A stretch of 64,000 nt of DNA from an uncultured Psychrobacter sp. (GTDB lineage: Bacteria; Pseudomonadota; Gammaproteobacteria; Pseudomonadales; Moraxellaceae), in assembly GCF_947500265.1 (NCBI RefSeq), contig NZ_CANMRN010000006.1, positions 62,001 to 126,000 on the forward strand, written 5' to 3'. Position 1 is the stretch's first letter. The number at the start of each line of letters is the position of its first letter. Under the pieces are notes generated by a model. That model had not been told where the DNA came from and did no database searches. It saw nothing but the letters and a program-made list of their open reading frames with translations. Shown in pieces: positions 34,197 to 43,955 of this stretch. The position numbers and the translations under genes are program-made.

Positions 34197-35720
34197 ATGA
34201 GTAACCCTCAGACCCCCTCTTCAGGGTCTAATACGCCGACCTCGAACATAAACCACGACAATCAAGTACAAGGCAGTTATGTAGATTTGCATAAGCCCAG
34301 TTCTAGTTTCGACAGTCGTGACGCTTACTTAAACCATGAATTACAAATCATGCAGCCGAAACGCTGGCGTCCTAATTTACCATTCCGTGATTACCGTTTT
34401 GAATACGAAGATACTATTCCAGCAATGGCCGCGACCATCGGTAAAGTTGTTATGGTGGGCGCCATTGCAGCAACCTTTGCAGGTCCACTCGGCTTAGGTG
34501 ATGCGTTTGTTCTAGAAAACGTGCGCTACGAGCTATTGATCGTCTCCTTCTTTATTATCTTATTTTCGGGATTTCTACTGCCGACGGCCAACCTCGCTGG
34601 TACTCACGGCCCACTAATCCCTCTGATTCCTATTGTGGTAGCAGCTGGTGGGCACCCGATGGCCTTTGGTTTGCTTATCGGTGCTTTTGGTCTGCTCCTC
34701 GCGATTAGTAAAGGGGGGAGTTTGCTGGCTAATTTGACCAGTAAGGGTGTGTGCGGTGGCCTCTTGATTTACTTGGGCTTTATCGGAACTACCTCACAGG
34801 TCAAAAATCTATTTGCTTGGGCAGAAGGGATTGGCATGTCACATATCGCTTTCTTTATTATTCTGGCGACTATCCTGCTATATGCACTGCTTGAACATTG
34901 GCAAAAACGCTGGCTCGCGGTTCCGCTAAGCTGTGTGTTAGGTGGTGGTCTTGCATTTGCATTGGGTGCACCTTTTGAGTTCAAAACAGCGCCAGGTCTA
35001 CCAAACATGAATCCAATGTATTGGTGGGGCGAAAACACAGGTTGGATGTTAGGTCTGCCGACGATTGAAAGCTTCATTGTAGTACTGCCGTTTGCTATTT
35101 TGGCCGTAGCGATGTGGTCGCCAGATTTCTTGGGCCATCAAGTATTCCAAAAAATCAGCTATCCTAAGCGTACTGAAAAAGTGCTTATGGATATCGATGA
35201 CACCATGACTAGCGCTTCATTTCGTCAGGTAGTCGGCTCTGTATTGGGCGGTGCTAACTTTGCGTCATCGTGGGGAACGTATATTGTTCCTGCAGCGATT
35301 GCTAAACGTCCGATTCCTGCCGGCGCTTTATTGACGGCTCTATTCTGTATTATCGCAGGAGTTTGGGGCTATCCGATGGATTTGGCCATTTGGCAGCCAG
35401 TGATGTGTGTGGCCTTGATCGTTGGGGTATTTATTCCACTACTTGAAGCTGGTATGGAGATGACGCGTGAAGGTAAAACTACACAGTCTGCTGCTATCGT
35501 GGTATTCGCGTCGGCATTGGTTAACCCAGCCTTTGGTTGGTCGCTCACGTTGTTGCTTGATAACTTGGGCTTGATTGGCTCTAAAGAACGTAGTGCCAAT
35601 TTGACTAAAATGAGCCGTTGGATCATACCAGGTATTATGTTTGTGGTACTGACAGGCGTGATGGCTATCGTTGGTATGCTGCCGGGTATTCCAGCACTGA
35701 TGGCAAACTTCCGTCATTAG
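34197..35720 (+). CDS. DUF3360 family polytopic membrane protein
   Basis: A 507-residue membrane protein. The start at 34197 uses AAGGAA six bases upstream; a GTG one codon earlier is less likely. About 65 polar residues come first, then LPFRDYRFEYEDTIPAMAATIGKV, followed by about twelve hydrophobic segments. SFFIILFSGFLLPTANLAGTHGPLIPLIPIVVAAGG resembles the permease fold of nucleobase/sulfate (SulP/NCS2) carriers, and the full length fits DUF3360. The substrate is unknown; a purine, uracil or anion is a reasonable guess. It is monocistronic with a terminator after it. Confidence 0.8.
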   Translation: MSNPQTPSSGSNTPTSNINHDNQVQGSYVDLHKPSSSFDSRDAYLNHELQIMQPKRWRPNLPFRDYRFEYEDTIPAMAATIGKVVMVGAIAATFAGPLGLGDAFVLENVRYELLIVSFFIILFSGFLLPTANLAGTHGPLIPLIPIVVAAGGHPMAFGLLIGAFGLLLAISKGGSLLANLTSKGVCGGLLIYLGFIGTTSQVKNLFAWAEGIGMSHIAFFIILATILLYALLEHWQKRWLAVPLSCVLGGGLAFALGAPFEFKTAPGLPNMNPMYWWGENTGWMLGLPTIESFIVVLPFAILAVAMWSPDFLGHQVFQKISYPKRTEKVLMDIDDTMTSASFRQVVGSVLGGANFASSWGTYIVPAAIAKRPIPAGALLTALFCIIAGVWGYPMDLAIWQPVMCVALIVGVFIPLLEAGMEMTREGKTTQSAAIVVFASALVNPAFGWSLTLLLDNLGLIGSKERSANLTKMSRWIIPGIMFVVLTGVMAIVGMLPGIPALMANFRH

Positions 35721-35756
35721 TAGTAGGTTATTGCATAAACGATAATAGAACAAACT

Positions 35757-35780
35757 AAGCCGGCGAAAGCTGGCTTTTTT
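35757..35780 (+). terminator. intrinsic terminator after the DUF3360 gene
   Basis: AAGCCGGC, a GAAA tetraloop, then GCTGGCTT (one mismatch) and a T run. Confidence 0.8.
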
Positions 35781-35874
35781 ATGGGTAGCACTGCGATAAC
35801 AATTGGCTTGTAAAACAATGACTCCCGCCCCATAACTAGCAATATTACTAAGATTTTTAAGAGCAATAAATTCT

Positions 35875-37719
35875 ATGGTTAATGTCTCAGAATCGAGTCC
35901 TATCGATGATAAAAAAGCCCGTCTTAAGCATTTGATTAAACGCCTGCCTAACTTGCCAGGAGTGTATAAGATGCTGGGTAAAAACGGCGATATATTATAC
36001 GTTGGTAAAGCTAAGTCGCTAAAAAGTCGGGTAAATAGCTATTTTGCCAAAACGATAGATCATCCAAAGACACGGGCGCTAGTGGCACGGATTCACAATA
36101 TTGAGACTATCATTACGCGTAGTGAAACCGAAGCGCTGTTGCTTGAACAGAATCTAATCAAAGAACATCGACCGCCCTATAACGTGCTGCTGCGTGATGA
36201 TAAATCCTATCTTTATGTGTTTATCTCAGCCGATAAGCCTTATCCACGTTTGGCTTACGGCCGCGGCAAAGGCAATCACCAGAAGGGTCGATTCTTTGGC
36301 CCGTTTCCCTCTGCACATGCGGCAAAAGAAACGTTGGTCTTGATGCAGAAGATGTTTCAAATGCGTCAATGTACCAATACCTTTTTTAAGCAGCGTCAGC
36401 GTCCTTGCCTTGAGTATCAGATCAAACGTTGCCGTGCGCCCTGTGTCGGTTTGGTATCGCCAGAAGAGTACGCAGAAGATGTGAATAACACCATCCGTTT
36501 TTTAAAGGGCGACTCTAGTGATATTCATAGTACGCTGATTGAAAAGATGGAAGCGTCAGCTGAAGCGTTAGATTTTGAGAAAGCAGTATTTTATCGCGAT
36601 CAGCTGTCCATGTTGCGTGAAGTACAAGCAAGGCAAGCGGTCTATACCGTACAAGGTGAGGCAGATGTGATTGCCATTGCTAGTCAGGCTGGCATGACCT
36701 GTGTGAACGTGCTAACGGTACGTGGCGGCCGTGTATTGGGTGGAAAAAATTATTTCCCAGATGTGGATAGTAGTGAGTCGATAGCAGACAATTTATCAGC
36801 CTTCATTACGTCATTTTATTTCCAAGTGACCGATGATTTGCCCGCTGAAATCATATTGAGCCATCAGATACCAGATCAAGTGGCAGTGAGTGAAGCATTG
36901 GCAACGCATTTCGGTAATAAAGTAGTCATCAAGACCAATGTGCGTGAGCACCGTTCAGAGTGGCTGGACTTAGCTACATTGAATACCAGTAATGCACTAA
37001 AAACTAAGCTTGGCGATTATCTAGAGCTGCATGCACGATTTGGTGCACTAAAAGACGTATTGGCGACTGTCACCGATCGGACGATTGATCGCATTGAGTG
37101 TTTTGATATCTCTCATACAATGGGTGAAGCGACCATTGGCAGCTGCGTGGTGTTTGACCAAGGTGGCTCGCGTCGTCGCGATTACCGTCAGTATGCTATC
37201 CATGATATCCAAGGCGGCGATGACTATGCAGCGATGAAACAAGTGCTGACTCGACGTTATAAGAAACAACCATTGCCAGACTTGCTATTGGTTGATGGTG
37301 GTAAAGGTCAGCTTGGCATTGCTAAAGAAGTATTAACTGAATTGGGTATTCTTGGCGATACCTTGCTCATTAGTGTGGCAAAAGGGGAAGGGCGCAAGGC
37401 TGGGCTTGAGGTATTGCACTTTATCGATCATGAGCCGTTAGATCTGCCAATGGATAGCAAAGCATTGCACTTACTGATGCATATTCGTGATGAGGCGCAT
37501 CGTTTTGCGATTACCGCTCACCGTAAAAAACGCGATAAGCGTCGCTCATCATCAGTGCTAGAGGTAATACCGGGACTGGGTGAAAAACGTCGTCGTGACT
37601 TGCTCAATCACTTTGGTGGTATGCAGCAGCTGCTTGGCGCTTCACAGCAGGAGTTGTCAGGTGTACAAGGTATCGGACCAGTCCTCGCAAAAACGGTGTA
37701 CAAGGTATTGCATGAGTAA
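35875..37719 (+). CDS. uvrC: excinuclease ABC subunit C
   Basis: A 614-residue dual-incision nuclease of nucleotide excision repair. The N-terminal GIY-YIG domain has [26 protein letters not shown] (about 23-48). The UVR domain lies near 205-240 ([23 protein letters not shown]), the RNase H-like endonuclease domain has [21 protein letters not shown] and [11 protein letters not shown], and tandem helix-hairpin-helix motifs close the protein ([19 protein letters not shown]... [14 protein letters not shown]). It is complete and single-copy here. Confidence 0.97.
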   Translation: MVNVSESSPIDDKKARLKHLIKRLPNLPGVYKMLGKNGDILYVGKAKSLKSRVNSYFAKTIDHPKTRALVARIHNIETIITRSETEALLLEQNLIKEHRPPYNVLLRDDKSYLYVFISADKPYPRLAYGRGKGNHQKGRFFGPFPSAHAAKETLVLMQKMFQMRQCTNTFFKQRQRPCLEYQIKRCRAPCVGLVSPEEYAEDVNNTIRFLKGDSSDIHSTLIEKMEASAEALDFEKAVFYRDQLSMLREVQARQAVYTVQGEADVIAIASQAGMTCVNVLTVRGGRVLGGKNYFPDVDSSESIADNLSAFITSFYFQVTDDLPAEIILSHQIPDQVAVSEALATHFGNKVVIKTNVREHRSEWLDLATLNTSNALKTKLGDYLELHARFGALKDVLATVTDRTIDRIECFDISHTMGEATIGSCVVFDQGGSRRRDYRQYAIHDIQGGDDYAAMKQVLTRRYKKQPLPDLLLVDGGKGQLGIAKEVLTELGILGDTLLISVAKGEGRKAGLEVLHFIDHEPLDLPMDSKALHLLMHIRDEAHRFAITAHRKKRDKRRSSSVLEVIPGLGEKRRRDLLNHFGGMQQLLGASQQELSGVQGIGPVLAKTVYKVLHE

Positions 37720-37793
37720 TGGATTAGATGTTATCAAGGATCAGTTTTTATTTTATTAATTGACTATAAATAAGACTGTGTGAAGATTAAACA

Positions 37794-37845
37794 AAAAAAG
37801 GGGCAGTCTTGGATAAGTAAAATTATCCAAGACTGCCCCTTTTTT
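37794..37845. terminator. strong bidirectional terminator between uvrC and folA
   Basis: A perfect 17-bp stem: 37800-37816 pairs with 37823-37839, starting GGGGCAGTC, with a GTAAAA loop and A/T runs on both sides. It serves the convergent uvrC and folA. Confidence 0.95.
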
Positions 37846-37857
37846 AATAGGCTTTTA

Positions 37858-38430
37858 CTATTTATCAGTTTCTACTTTATAAGTCGTAAATTTAAAGCTT
37901 AAATCACTTTTTTCATCGTGCATCTGCTCAGACTCGTCTGCTACTTTAAAGCGTTCTGGAAACTCAGGATAAAATGCATCGCCGTCAGCAATGTCAGTAT
38001 CTACATGAGTCAGCTCAATACGGTCGGTGTACATCAGAGCGTCACTAAATACTCGCTCACCGCCAATCACCCAAATCGTATCGAGATGCGCGCCATGAGC
38101 AAGGCTAGCTGCTTGTGTCAGAGCATCGTCTAGGTTGTGTACCACATAGGCGTTGCTGCTATCTGCGAGACCTTTTGTCTCAGCATAATCCATCTGTGTC
38201 GTGACAATGAAGCTCACGCGCTTGGGTAATGGTTTGCTACCCATCGACTCAAATGTCTTACGACCCATAATCACGATACCTTGAATCTTGCTATCGTTTT
38301 CTTTGGTCGTCATGCTTTTGAAATGTTGCAAATCTGCTGAGATATGCCACGGTAGCTCATTGTTTTTGCCGATACAGCGATTGCTACTAATAGCAGCGAT
38401 TTGGGCAACTTCGGTATGGGCATAGCTCAT
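37858..38430 (-). CDS. folA: dihydrofolate reductase
   Basis: A 190-residue DHFR that regenerates tetrahydrofolate after thymidylate synthesis. It has AAISSNRCIGKNNELPWHISADLQHFKSMT (about 11-40) with the catalytic-region Pro-Trp, GIVIMGRKTFESMG, and IWVIGGERVFSDALMYTDRIELTHV. It is slightly longer than E. coli FolA. AAGGATATATT precedes the ATG. It lies 64 bases downstream of the thyA fragment, the normal thyA-folA order. Because the island splits thyA, any thyA-derived transcription into folA must now start inside the island or in the thyA fragment. Confidence 0.96.
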   Translation of the reverse strand: MSYAHTEVAQIAAISSNRCIGKNNELPWHISADLQHFKSMTTKENDSKIQGIVIMGRKTFESMGSKPLPKRVSFIVTTQMDYAETKGLADSSNAYVVHNLDDALTQAASLAHGAHLDTIWVIGGERVFSDALMYTDRIELTHVDTDIADGDAFYPEFPERFKVADESEQMHDEKSDLSFKFTTYKVETDK

Positions 38431-38494
38431 AATATATCCTTTTTATTGTATTTTTAAATCTTGCTCTTATTTAGTGTAGTTAATCAGACTAACT

Positions 38495-38779
38495 TTATAC
38501 GGCGACTTTTGCTTTGATAGCAGGGTGCGATTCATAGTCATTGACACTAATGTCTTCGTATTCAAACGCAAATATGTCTTTTACTTCAGGGTTCAAAGAC
38601 AATGTCGGCAGTTTATATAGCGAGCGTGTCAACTGTAGCTCGGCCTGCTCACGGTGGTTTTGATAGATATGGCAATCACCACCTGTCCAGACAAACTCTC
38701 CAACTTCTAGACCACATACCTGCGCGATCATATGAGTCAATAGCGCATAGCTCGCAATATTAAAAGGCACGCCTAGGAA
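38495..38779 (-). pseudogene. thyA: 3' fragment of host thymidylate synthase, cut by island insertion
   Basis: Only the C-terminal third (about 94 residues) of a canonical ThyA remains, from [20 protein letters not shown] through [16 protein letters not shown] to the normal end [10 protein letters not shown]. In intact ThyA the residues before this point are QRSCDV, and the catalytic cysteine lies about 20 residues further upstream. Neither is present. An open frame continues 8 codons upstream to a GTG (38801-38803), but those residues are not ThyA-like. The remnant therefore cannot be active. The missing 5' part should lie beyond the right edge of the window, past the island. Confidence 0.92.
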
Positions 38780-38797
38780 TTTTACAACCCCTAATTT

Positions 38798-38965
38798 ATG
38801 CACAAGTCGTTTTATTTTCTAGTGTAGAGTATTATATTCTGACTGTGCATTTTTAATTATGCACACTACGGACTATGTAATCAGTCAGTTGTCCTTAGAA
38901 GTAATACCAACATTATCTAATTTACCGAGTGCATATCTTGATAAGAGATATTATATCTTATCAAG
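38798..38965. repeat. inverted repeats at the left end of the island
   Basis: ATGCAC occurs at 38798-38803 and 38859-38864, with its inverse GTGCAT at 38845-38850; the latter pair forms a TGTGCAT...ATGCACA stem (38844-38865). A second inverted repeat, CTTGATAAGAGATA and TATATCTTATCAAG with one mismatch, spans 38937-38965. They lie within 190 bases of the junction, where recombinase-binding sites are expected. Sequence up to 39110 is otherwise non-coding. Confidence 0.6.
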
Positions 38966-39110
38966 ACATATAAAACACTTAGCTCAATACTAAAACCCGA
39001 TCAACTGCTGATCACAAATAGCCATAAGCTCATCGGTCATGGCACAAGGCGGTATTATTAGGGTAGTGATATACTCTAAACTAAATACCGAATCATAATA
39101 AGGATGCATT

Positions 39111-39794
39111 ATGAGCGATGATTGGATATATATCGGAGCTGATATCTATAGAAACGAATGGTCAAAAATTGGTAAAACAACTCGTGGCCTTAACACACGG
39201 CATACTTCATCTCAAAACCCAGGGTACTTTATTTATACAGCTTACAATATTGTTAGAGGTGATGTTCATGAGATAGAGACGAAACTATTAAGTCGTGTTG
39301 AATCCATATTTTCTGATAGAAGACTGCTTCACTTTAGTACTGGCAGTAAGAGTGAGTGCTTTTTTCTAAATCCCAATGAGATAACTTATGTTGTTGAAGA
39401 TTTTATTGAAGAGCAATATTCATCATGTGTATTTTATGAAGATCTGCCTCATACACCTATAAGCCGATATCAATGTGATCCACATGTGTATCGGATGTTT
39501 GAAAAATCGAATACATCATCTGGTCTTGGCCAGAACTCAACTCATTTGTTCAATGATAATATGGGGTATGGGGTTGGACAAAATATAGATCCTTCGCTTG
39601 ATGAGGATACAGAGTTTTGGCATGACAAGACTCCAACTGATCCTCCGAATAATTTGGGATTGTCTCGCAATAATTATTTCTCTGGTAATCAGATACAGCA
39701 CGAAACAGATCTAGGTGATGGTAATTTCGTGGATCATAGTACAGGAACGCATGGATACAGATATGAAGATGGATCTGTAGAATGGAGGGAGTGA
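39111..39794 (+). CDS. GIY-YIG-like (T5orf172/MUG113 type) protein
   Basis: A 227-residue protein with AAGGATGC before the ATG. Residues 1-65 hold WIYIGADIYRNEWSKIGKTTRGLNTRHTSSQNPGYFIYTAY and then HEIETKLLSRVE. The pattern Y-I-G...KIGKT...R...E is that of the T5orf172/MUG113 branch of the GIY-YIG fold, which occurs in phage and mobile-element nucleases. From about residue 130 the protein becomes low in structure, rich in Asn, Gly, Asp and Ser, and ends GYRYEDGSVEWRE. It is the first gene inside the island, and a nuclease or DNA-binding role is inference. It ends at a bidirectional terminator. Confidence 0.65.
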   Translation: MSDDWIYIGADIYRNEWSKIGKTTRGLNTRHTSSQNPGYFIYTAYNIVRGDVHEIETKLLSRVESIFSDRRLLHFSTGSKSECFFLNPNEITYVVEDFIEEQYSSCVFYEDLPHTPISRYQCDPHVYRMFEKSNTSSGLGQNSTHLFNDNMGYGVGQNIDPSLDEDTEFWHDKTPTDPPNNLGLSRNNYFSGNQIQHETDLGDGNFVDHSTGTHGYRYEDGSVEWRE

Positions 39795-39841
39795 GGACAG
39801 ATCGAGTACTGTAAGTTTGAGCCTTACATACACATGCATAA

Positions 39842-39868
39842 AAAAATCCGACTCGAAGTCGGATTTTT
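39842..39868. terminator. bidirectional terminator
   Basis: AATCCGACT pairs with AGTCGGATT around CGA, with A and T runs. It separates the convergent GIY-YIG-like and lipoprotein genes. Confidence 0.88.
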
Positions 39869-39915
39869 GCGTTAAAACAATATCAATCTGTAATTATATT
39901 TTAAAAAACCTGAGA

Positions 39916-40530
39916 TTAGTCGTCAAAACCTATGCTTTGAATTGTAGTGTTACCACGGCTATCTTTTGATAATTTTTCTAACATGATGACACACTTTCTG
40001 CCAAATACTCCTGTTAAGCGGTAGTTGCTATTCGCGTCAGGCGTGAAAGTGCCATAGGTAGTGCAATTACCAAAGGAATCGTAACCTCTAAATTTAAATG
40101 ATATAGGCTGATTGGGAGTAATATATCTCTCAGTGATAGAAAAACCTGCAGTACTACCGCTTTCTAAATTATAGCGTTGTTTTTCTCTATCAGTAGGCTT
40201 GGTCATATTTAAATTATTATCATATATCAGTCTTTTCTCTTTATCAGTGAACCCTTGCATTGGGAGTTTAGAGGATTCTGAAGACCCGTACATAGATAGA
40301 ACGCCAGCCCCTAGTTTGGTTGAACTTCGGTACTTACTAGAGTTTGGTGTGACATTAAAGGAACCACCTGATCCAGTCACTACTTGTAATTTAGTAGATG
40401 TGCTTTCGGGTAATTGGGCAGCATACATATTATCGGTTACAAAGTTAACGGAGCTTTTCATTGCTTGACAGCCTGACACGCTTATAGCAGTCAGTCCAAT
40501 GAACGCTATACCACTCAACGCCTTAATCAT
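39916..40530 (-). CDS. hypothetical lipoprotein
   Basis: A 204-residue exported protein. MIKALSGIAFIGLTAISVSGCQAMKSS is a lipoprotein signal with a lipobox (S-V-S-G-C), so the mature protein should be lipid-anchored at Cys21. The rest has a beta-rich C-terminal part with three cysteines (FGNCTTYGTF, GRKCVIML). AAGGATATCGA precedes the ATG. No family recognised. It lies downstream of the hsdRMS operon on the same strand, 112 bases from hsdS, but is unlikely to be functionally linked. Confidence 0.7.
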   Translation of the reverse strand: MIKALSGIAFIGLTAISVSGCQAMKSSVNFVTDNMYAAQLPESTSTKLQVVTGSGGSFNVTPNSSKYRSSTKLGAGVLSMYGSSESSKLPMQGFTDKEKRLIYDNNLNMTKPTDREKQRYNLESGSTAGFSITERYITPNQPISFKFRGYDSFGNCTTYGTFTPDANSNYRLTGVFGRKCVIMLEKLSKDSRGNTTIQSIGFDD

Positions 40531-40642
40531 TCGATATCCTTAAATAGTTTTTAAATTCGAATTTTTTCAATTCATCAATACTAAGTAAAAAATTCAATTT
40601 ACTCAACTTATTTAGAGCAATATCTTAACTTAACACTAAAAT

Positions 40643-42370
40643 TCATCCTAAAGCCCTGTCAACCAACGCATCGGTAAGTTGAACTTGCGTCTCTTGAGAC
40701 TGCTGTATCTTTTCTTTTAGCTGATCGCAAAGTGATAAAAGTCCCTCAACTTTTTTTGCAATACTATTCAATTCGTTTAATGGAGGTAAAGGAACTAATA
40801 AAGAGCCTAGAATTTCTAAATTGATGTTTTTTTGAGCAGTCGAAGGAGCAAAGTCTTCAAGATGGTTTTTTGCTGTACGCAAGTAGTAATCAAAATAGGA
40901 AATATCCATTGCCTTATCAAACGTTAAAAATCCAACTACACTATCAGGAAAACACGCATCAAACCCTAACAAAGCAGTATCTGCTATGTTGGCTGCGATT
41001 GTTATACACAACGTATTTCTAGGCCACAATCTGCTCTGAGCAAGGCCATGTTCATTGTATAAAGATGTATATGTCTCGATAATATTCTCTGCCCTTGCTA
41101 CATCACCTGTTTGTACAAGAGGAATACTACCCTTTGCGAAAAGTGTAGGGTCATTTCTAGGCCTGTGTTTCGATTTACCACGAGCTAGCTCACCAACTTC
41201 TGGCAAACGACACCACGTCCATCCTTGCGGCAACTCAAAAGGTTTTTCATCATCTGTAATAGCAGGTAAAGGCTTTTCTTTTTTTATAACTTTCTCTTTA
41301 ATCAACTGCTCTTTTTCTTCCGCAATCTTTTCTAACAACACCGACGCAGGCTCATCTTTTGGATTTTGTGGAACTAACTTACCCATTACCGCCAATTGCA
41401 ATACAGTTTGCTTTAGAGCGTCAATGCTTTGCTCGGTAGTAAATAGGCTATCAAAATGCTCAGCAATTCTTGCCCAGTTTTGTGCCAGCTCATCAGCGTC
41501 AGCACTATCTGTCAAAGTGGCTAATAGTACCTCTACAAGCGTAGTATGAGCTTCGATACTGGCTTCAGTTTGCTGCTCTAGCTGATCACATAACAGCATC
41601 AGCTCATCTACTTTAGCGACGATTCTTTTTTGTTCTTCTATTGGAGGAAGTGGGATTACAATTGGGTATATTTTACTTCCTGAAATAACAGGTTGAGCGG
41701 TAGAAGAAGTATTAGCCTGTAAATCTATCGTTTTCAGTAACCAAATAACAAAGTCTTGGAAAAGTATTTTTTCATCATAAGTTGTAAAAAAAGCATTATC
41801 CGTAATCCAAGCCTCTGGTGGCGTTAAATGCACGCTGCCACAATAATATCCTACTCGACCAATTACAATTGTCGATTTTTCAACATTCGATTCGTTGTGA
41901 TAACCTGTAATTCCATTACCACCAAATACAGGGATATTACCATCCTTCATTTTATTCTTGGATAAGTTATTACCTGACTTGACCTGAAATAATTCGCCAA
42001 ATCTAACCCATTTCCATCCACTCGGTAATGAAAACCATTTTTCATCATTAGAAACCTTTGGTAATGACTTATTTTTTTTAACTTTACCACTTTCAATCAA
42101 ATTAGCCTTTTCAGCCGATAGTTTTTCTAATAAAACAGAGGCCGGCTCTTCATTAGCATCTTGTGGAACTAGCTTGCCACGTACTGCTAGCTCCAAGATT
42201 AGCTCACGCAATTTAGTAATGCCGTATAGCTCATACTTTTTACTGCTGCCACGCCCACTAGTCGATTTAGCCAATATAGCGCTGGTCCAGATATCGATAT
42301 GTTCAGTAATTAGTTGCTCTGGCTTGTTTATTAAGTCTTTACTCATCTCTACGCTCTTCTTTACAGTCAT
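40643..42370 (-). CDS. hsdS: type I restriction-modification specificity subunit HsdS
   Basis: A 575-residue specificity subunit with two target-recognition halves. Each half has the same lead-in: LRELILELAVRGKLVPQ (about 51) and LKQTVLQLAVMGKLVPQ (about 323), each followed by PASVLLEK and a lysine-rich linker to a (W/F)xLPxGWxW motif (LPSGWKW, LPQGWTW). Each TRD ends with a PLPPIEEQKRIVAKVDELMLLCDQLE or PLPPLNELNSIAKKVEGLLSLCDQLK coiled-coil spacer. This is the pseudo-symmetric layout of a bipartite-site HsdS. It begins three bases after the hsdM stop. It would direct HsdM/HsdR to an asymmetric split target. Confidence 0.95.
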   Translation of the reverse strand: MTVKKSVEMSKDLINKPEQLITEHIDIWTSAILAKSTSGRGSSKKYELYGITKLRELILELAVRGKLVPQDANEEPASVLLEKLSAEKANLIESGKVKKNKSLPKVSNDEKWFSLPSGWKWVRFGELFQVKSGNNLSKNKMKDGNIPVFGGNGITGYHNESNVEKSTIVIGRVGYYCGSVHLTPPEAWITDNAFFTTYDEKILFQDFVIWLLKTIDLQANTSSTAQPVISGSKIYPIVIPLPPIEEQKRIVAKVDELMLLCDQLEQQTEASIEAHTTLVEVLLATLTDSADADELAQNWARIAEHFDSLFTTEQSIDALKQTVLQLAVMGKLVPQNPKDEPASVLLEKIAEEKEQLIKEKVIKKEKPLPAITDDEKPFELPQGWTWCRLPEVGELARGKSKHRPRNDPTLFAKGSIPLVQTGDVARAENIIETYTSLYNEHGLAQSRLWPRNTLCITIAANIADTALLGFDACFPDSVVGFLTFDKAMDISYFDYYLRTAKNHLEDFAPSTAQKNINLEILGSLLVPLPPLNELNSIAKKVEGLLSLCDQLKEKIQQSQETQVQLTDALVDRALG

Positions 42371-42372
42371 AG

Positions 42373-43848
42373 CTACTCGCCCTCTGTCATGTTGGCAGAC
42401 AGCGCAGCGCCCAGCACATCTTTTAATTGGCTGCGTAAAGTATCGATACTTTGTTGTTGTTTGGCATAGTCAGACAGTAGCTTATTAGGGTCATAATCAA
42501 TGACTTCACCTTGGTAGGGGTTTGAGATATCGAGGTTATAGTTACGCTCGATGACCTCTTCAATACTGACCTTCCAAGCGTGATCGTTTTCAACACGACT
42601 GGCGAAACCATCAGCCTCATTACCCCACCAATCCATCTCGGTCTGAAACTCCTCAAACTTCATCGGTTTGGTTTTGCTATAGTTTTTGACGCCTTCAGGA
42701 TAAGGATGCTCATAAAACCAAATATCTTTGGTTTGCTGACCTTTGGTAAAGAAGAGAATATTGGTCTTAATGCCCGTGTAGGGGTTAAACACACCGTTTG
42801 GTAAGCGCACGATGGTATGCAGATTACATTCTTCTGTTAGCATTTTCTTTAGCTTGGTTTTTACCCCTTCACCAAATAATGTGCCATCAGGCAACACGAC
42901 GGCAGCTCGACCTTTATCCGCTAAGACTTCAATTATTAATTGTAAAAACAAATCTGCCGTTTCGCGTGTTTGGAACTCAGCAGGGAAGTTCTTTTCGATA
43001 CCGTGCTCTTCAGTGCCGCCAAAAGGTGGGTTGGTTACGATGACATCAATATCACTGTCCCAGCTCGATAGCGGCTTGTTTAGGGTGTTATCGTGGCGTA
43101 TTTGTACGGGTACTTCGATACCATGCAGCATCATATTGGTTGTACAGAGCAAATGCGGCAGTTGTTTCTTTTCAACACCCAAAATTTGTTTTTGTAGTAT
43201 CTGATGGTCTTCGGCAGTTTCGACATAGTTGTTTTTGACATGATCAAATGAGCAGGCCAAAAACCCACCTGTACCACAAGCTGGATCCATAACGCGCTCA
43301 CCGAGCTTTGGATCTACACGGTCAACGATGAAGCGTGTCACGGCACGAGGGGTATAGAACTCACCTGCATTACCCGCACTCTGTAAATCACGTAGCAGTT
43401 GCTCATAAATATCACCAAACAGATGGCGCTCATCTGAACGATTGAAGTCTACTTCGTTGAGCTTGTTAATTACTTGGCGTAGCAGCGTGCCATTTTTCAT
43501 ATAGTTGTAGGCATCGCTCAAGCCTTGACGCACGACAAAGCCACGTGGGTTGGTATCTACTGGCGCTGTCAGGTTTTTTAGCTCAACGAATATTTCATCG
43601 TTTACGAACTCTAGTAGCTCCTCACCAGTGATGCCTTCGGGATCAGCTGCCCAATTACGCCAGAGGTATTTTTCAGGAATAGGCGTTTTATAGTTTTCTT
43701 GCTCAAATTCAAGCGCTTCTTCTTGCGCATCAAATATTTTGAGAAACAACAACCATGACAACTGGCTTAGACGTTGGGCATCACCATCGACACCAGCATC
43801 TTGACGCATGATATCTTGAATAGACTTGATAACTGAACTGATTGACAT
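42373..43848 (-). CDS. hsdM: type I restriction-modification methyltransferase HsdM
   Basis: A 491-residue N6-adenine methyltransferase. The N-terminal helical domain (about 1-140) is followed by the SAM site MDPACGTGGFLACS (DPACGTGGF at 188-196) and the catalytic NPPF motif (NPPFGG, 273-278). The C-terminal part lacks obvious extra domains. AAAGAGAAACAAC precedes the ATG. It is separated from upstream hsdR by 107 bases containing a hairpin, and from downstream hsdS by two bases. Confidence 0.96.
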   Translation of the reverse strand: MSISSVIKSIQDIMRQDAGVDGDAQRLSQLSWLLFLKIFDAQEEALEFEQENYKTPIPEKYLWRNWAADPEGITGEELLEFVNDEIFVELKNLTAPVDTNPRGFVVRQGLSDAYNYMKNGTLLRQVINKLNEVDFNRSDERHLFGDIYEQLLRDLQSAGNAGEFYTPRAVTRFIVDRVDPKLGERVMDPACGTGGFLACSFDHVKNNYVETAEDHQILQKQILGVEKKQLPHLLCTTNMMLHGIEVPVQIRHDNTLNKPLSSWDSDIDVIVTNPPFGGTEEHGIEKNFPAEFQTRETADLFLQLIIEVLADKGRAAVVLPDGTLFGEGVKTKLKKMLTEECNLHTIVRLPNGVFNPYTGIKTNILFFTKGQQTKDIWFYEHPYPEGVKNYSKTKPMKFEEFQTEMDWWGNEADGFASRVENDHAWKVSIEEVIERNYNLDISNPYQGEVIDYDPNKLLSDYAKQQQSIDTLRSQLKDVLGAALSANMTEGE

Positions 43849-43901
43849 GTTGTTTCTCTTTTTGATAAACGATAGTTTTTCATAAACAGTATGAATAAAA
43901 C

Positions 43902-43920
43902 AAGCCTCAATAAGAGGCTT
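43902..43920 (-). promoter_or_regulatory. hairpin between hsdR and hsdM
   Basis: AAGCCTC, AATAA loop, GAGGCTT. Read on the minus strand it is followed by GTTTTATT, so it could be a partial terminator lowering HsdM/HsdS relative to HsdR, or the end of a separate hsdR transcript. Confidence 0.5.
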
Positions 43921-43955
43921 AGATATATAGATTGTAGCTAATTTTTTCTAGTTAC

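Noticed and set aside
34769..35753. three minus-strand open frames opposite the DUF3360 gene
   Set aside because: They overlap a clear membrane-protein gene and show no domain or start signal.
38801..38803. GTG start giving a 102-residue ThyA fragment
   Set aside because: The eight residues before FLGVPFN are not ThyA-like and the catalytic cysteine is missing, so this is a remnant, not a gene.
41055..41549. 164-codon plus-strand open frame opposite hsdS
   Set aside because: It is fully covered by hsdS, which has strong family motifs, and has no ribosome site.
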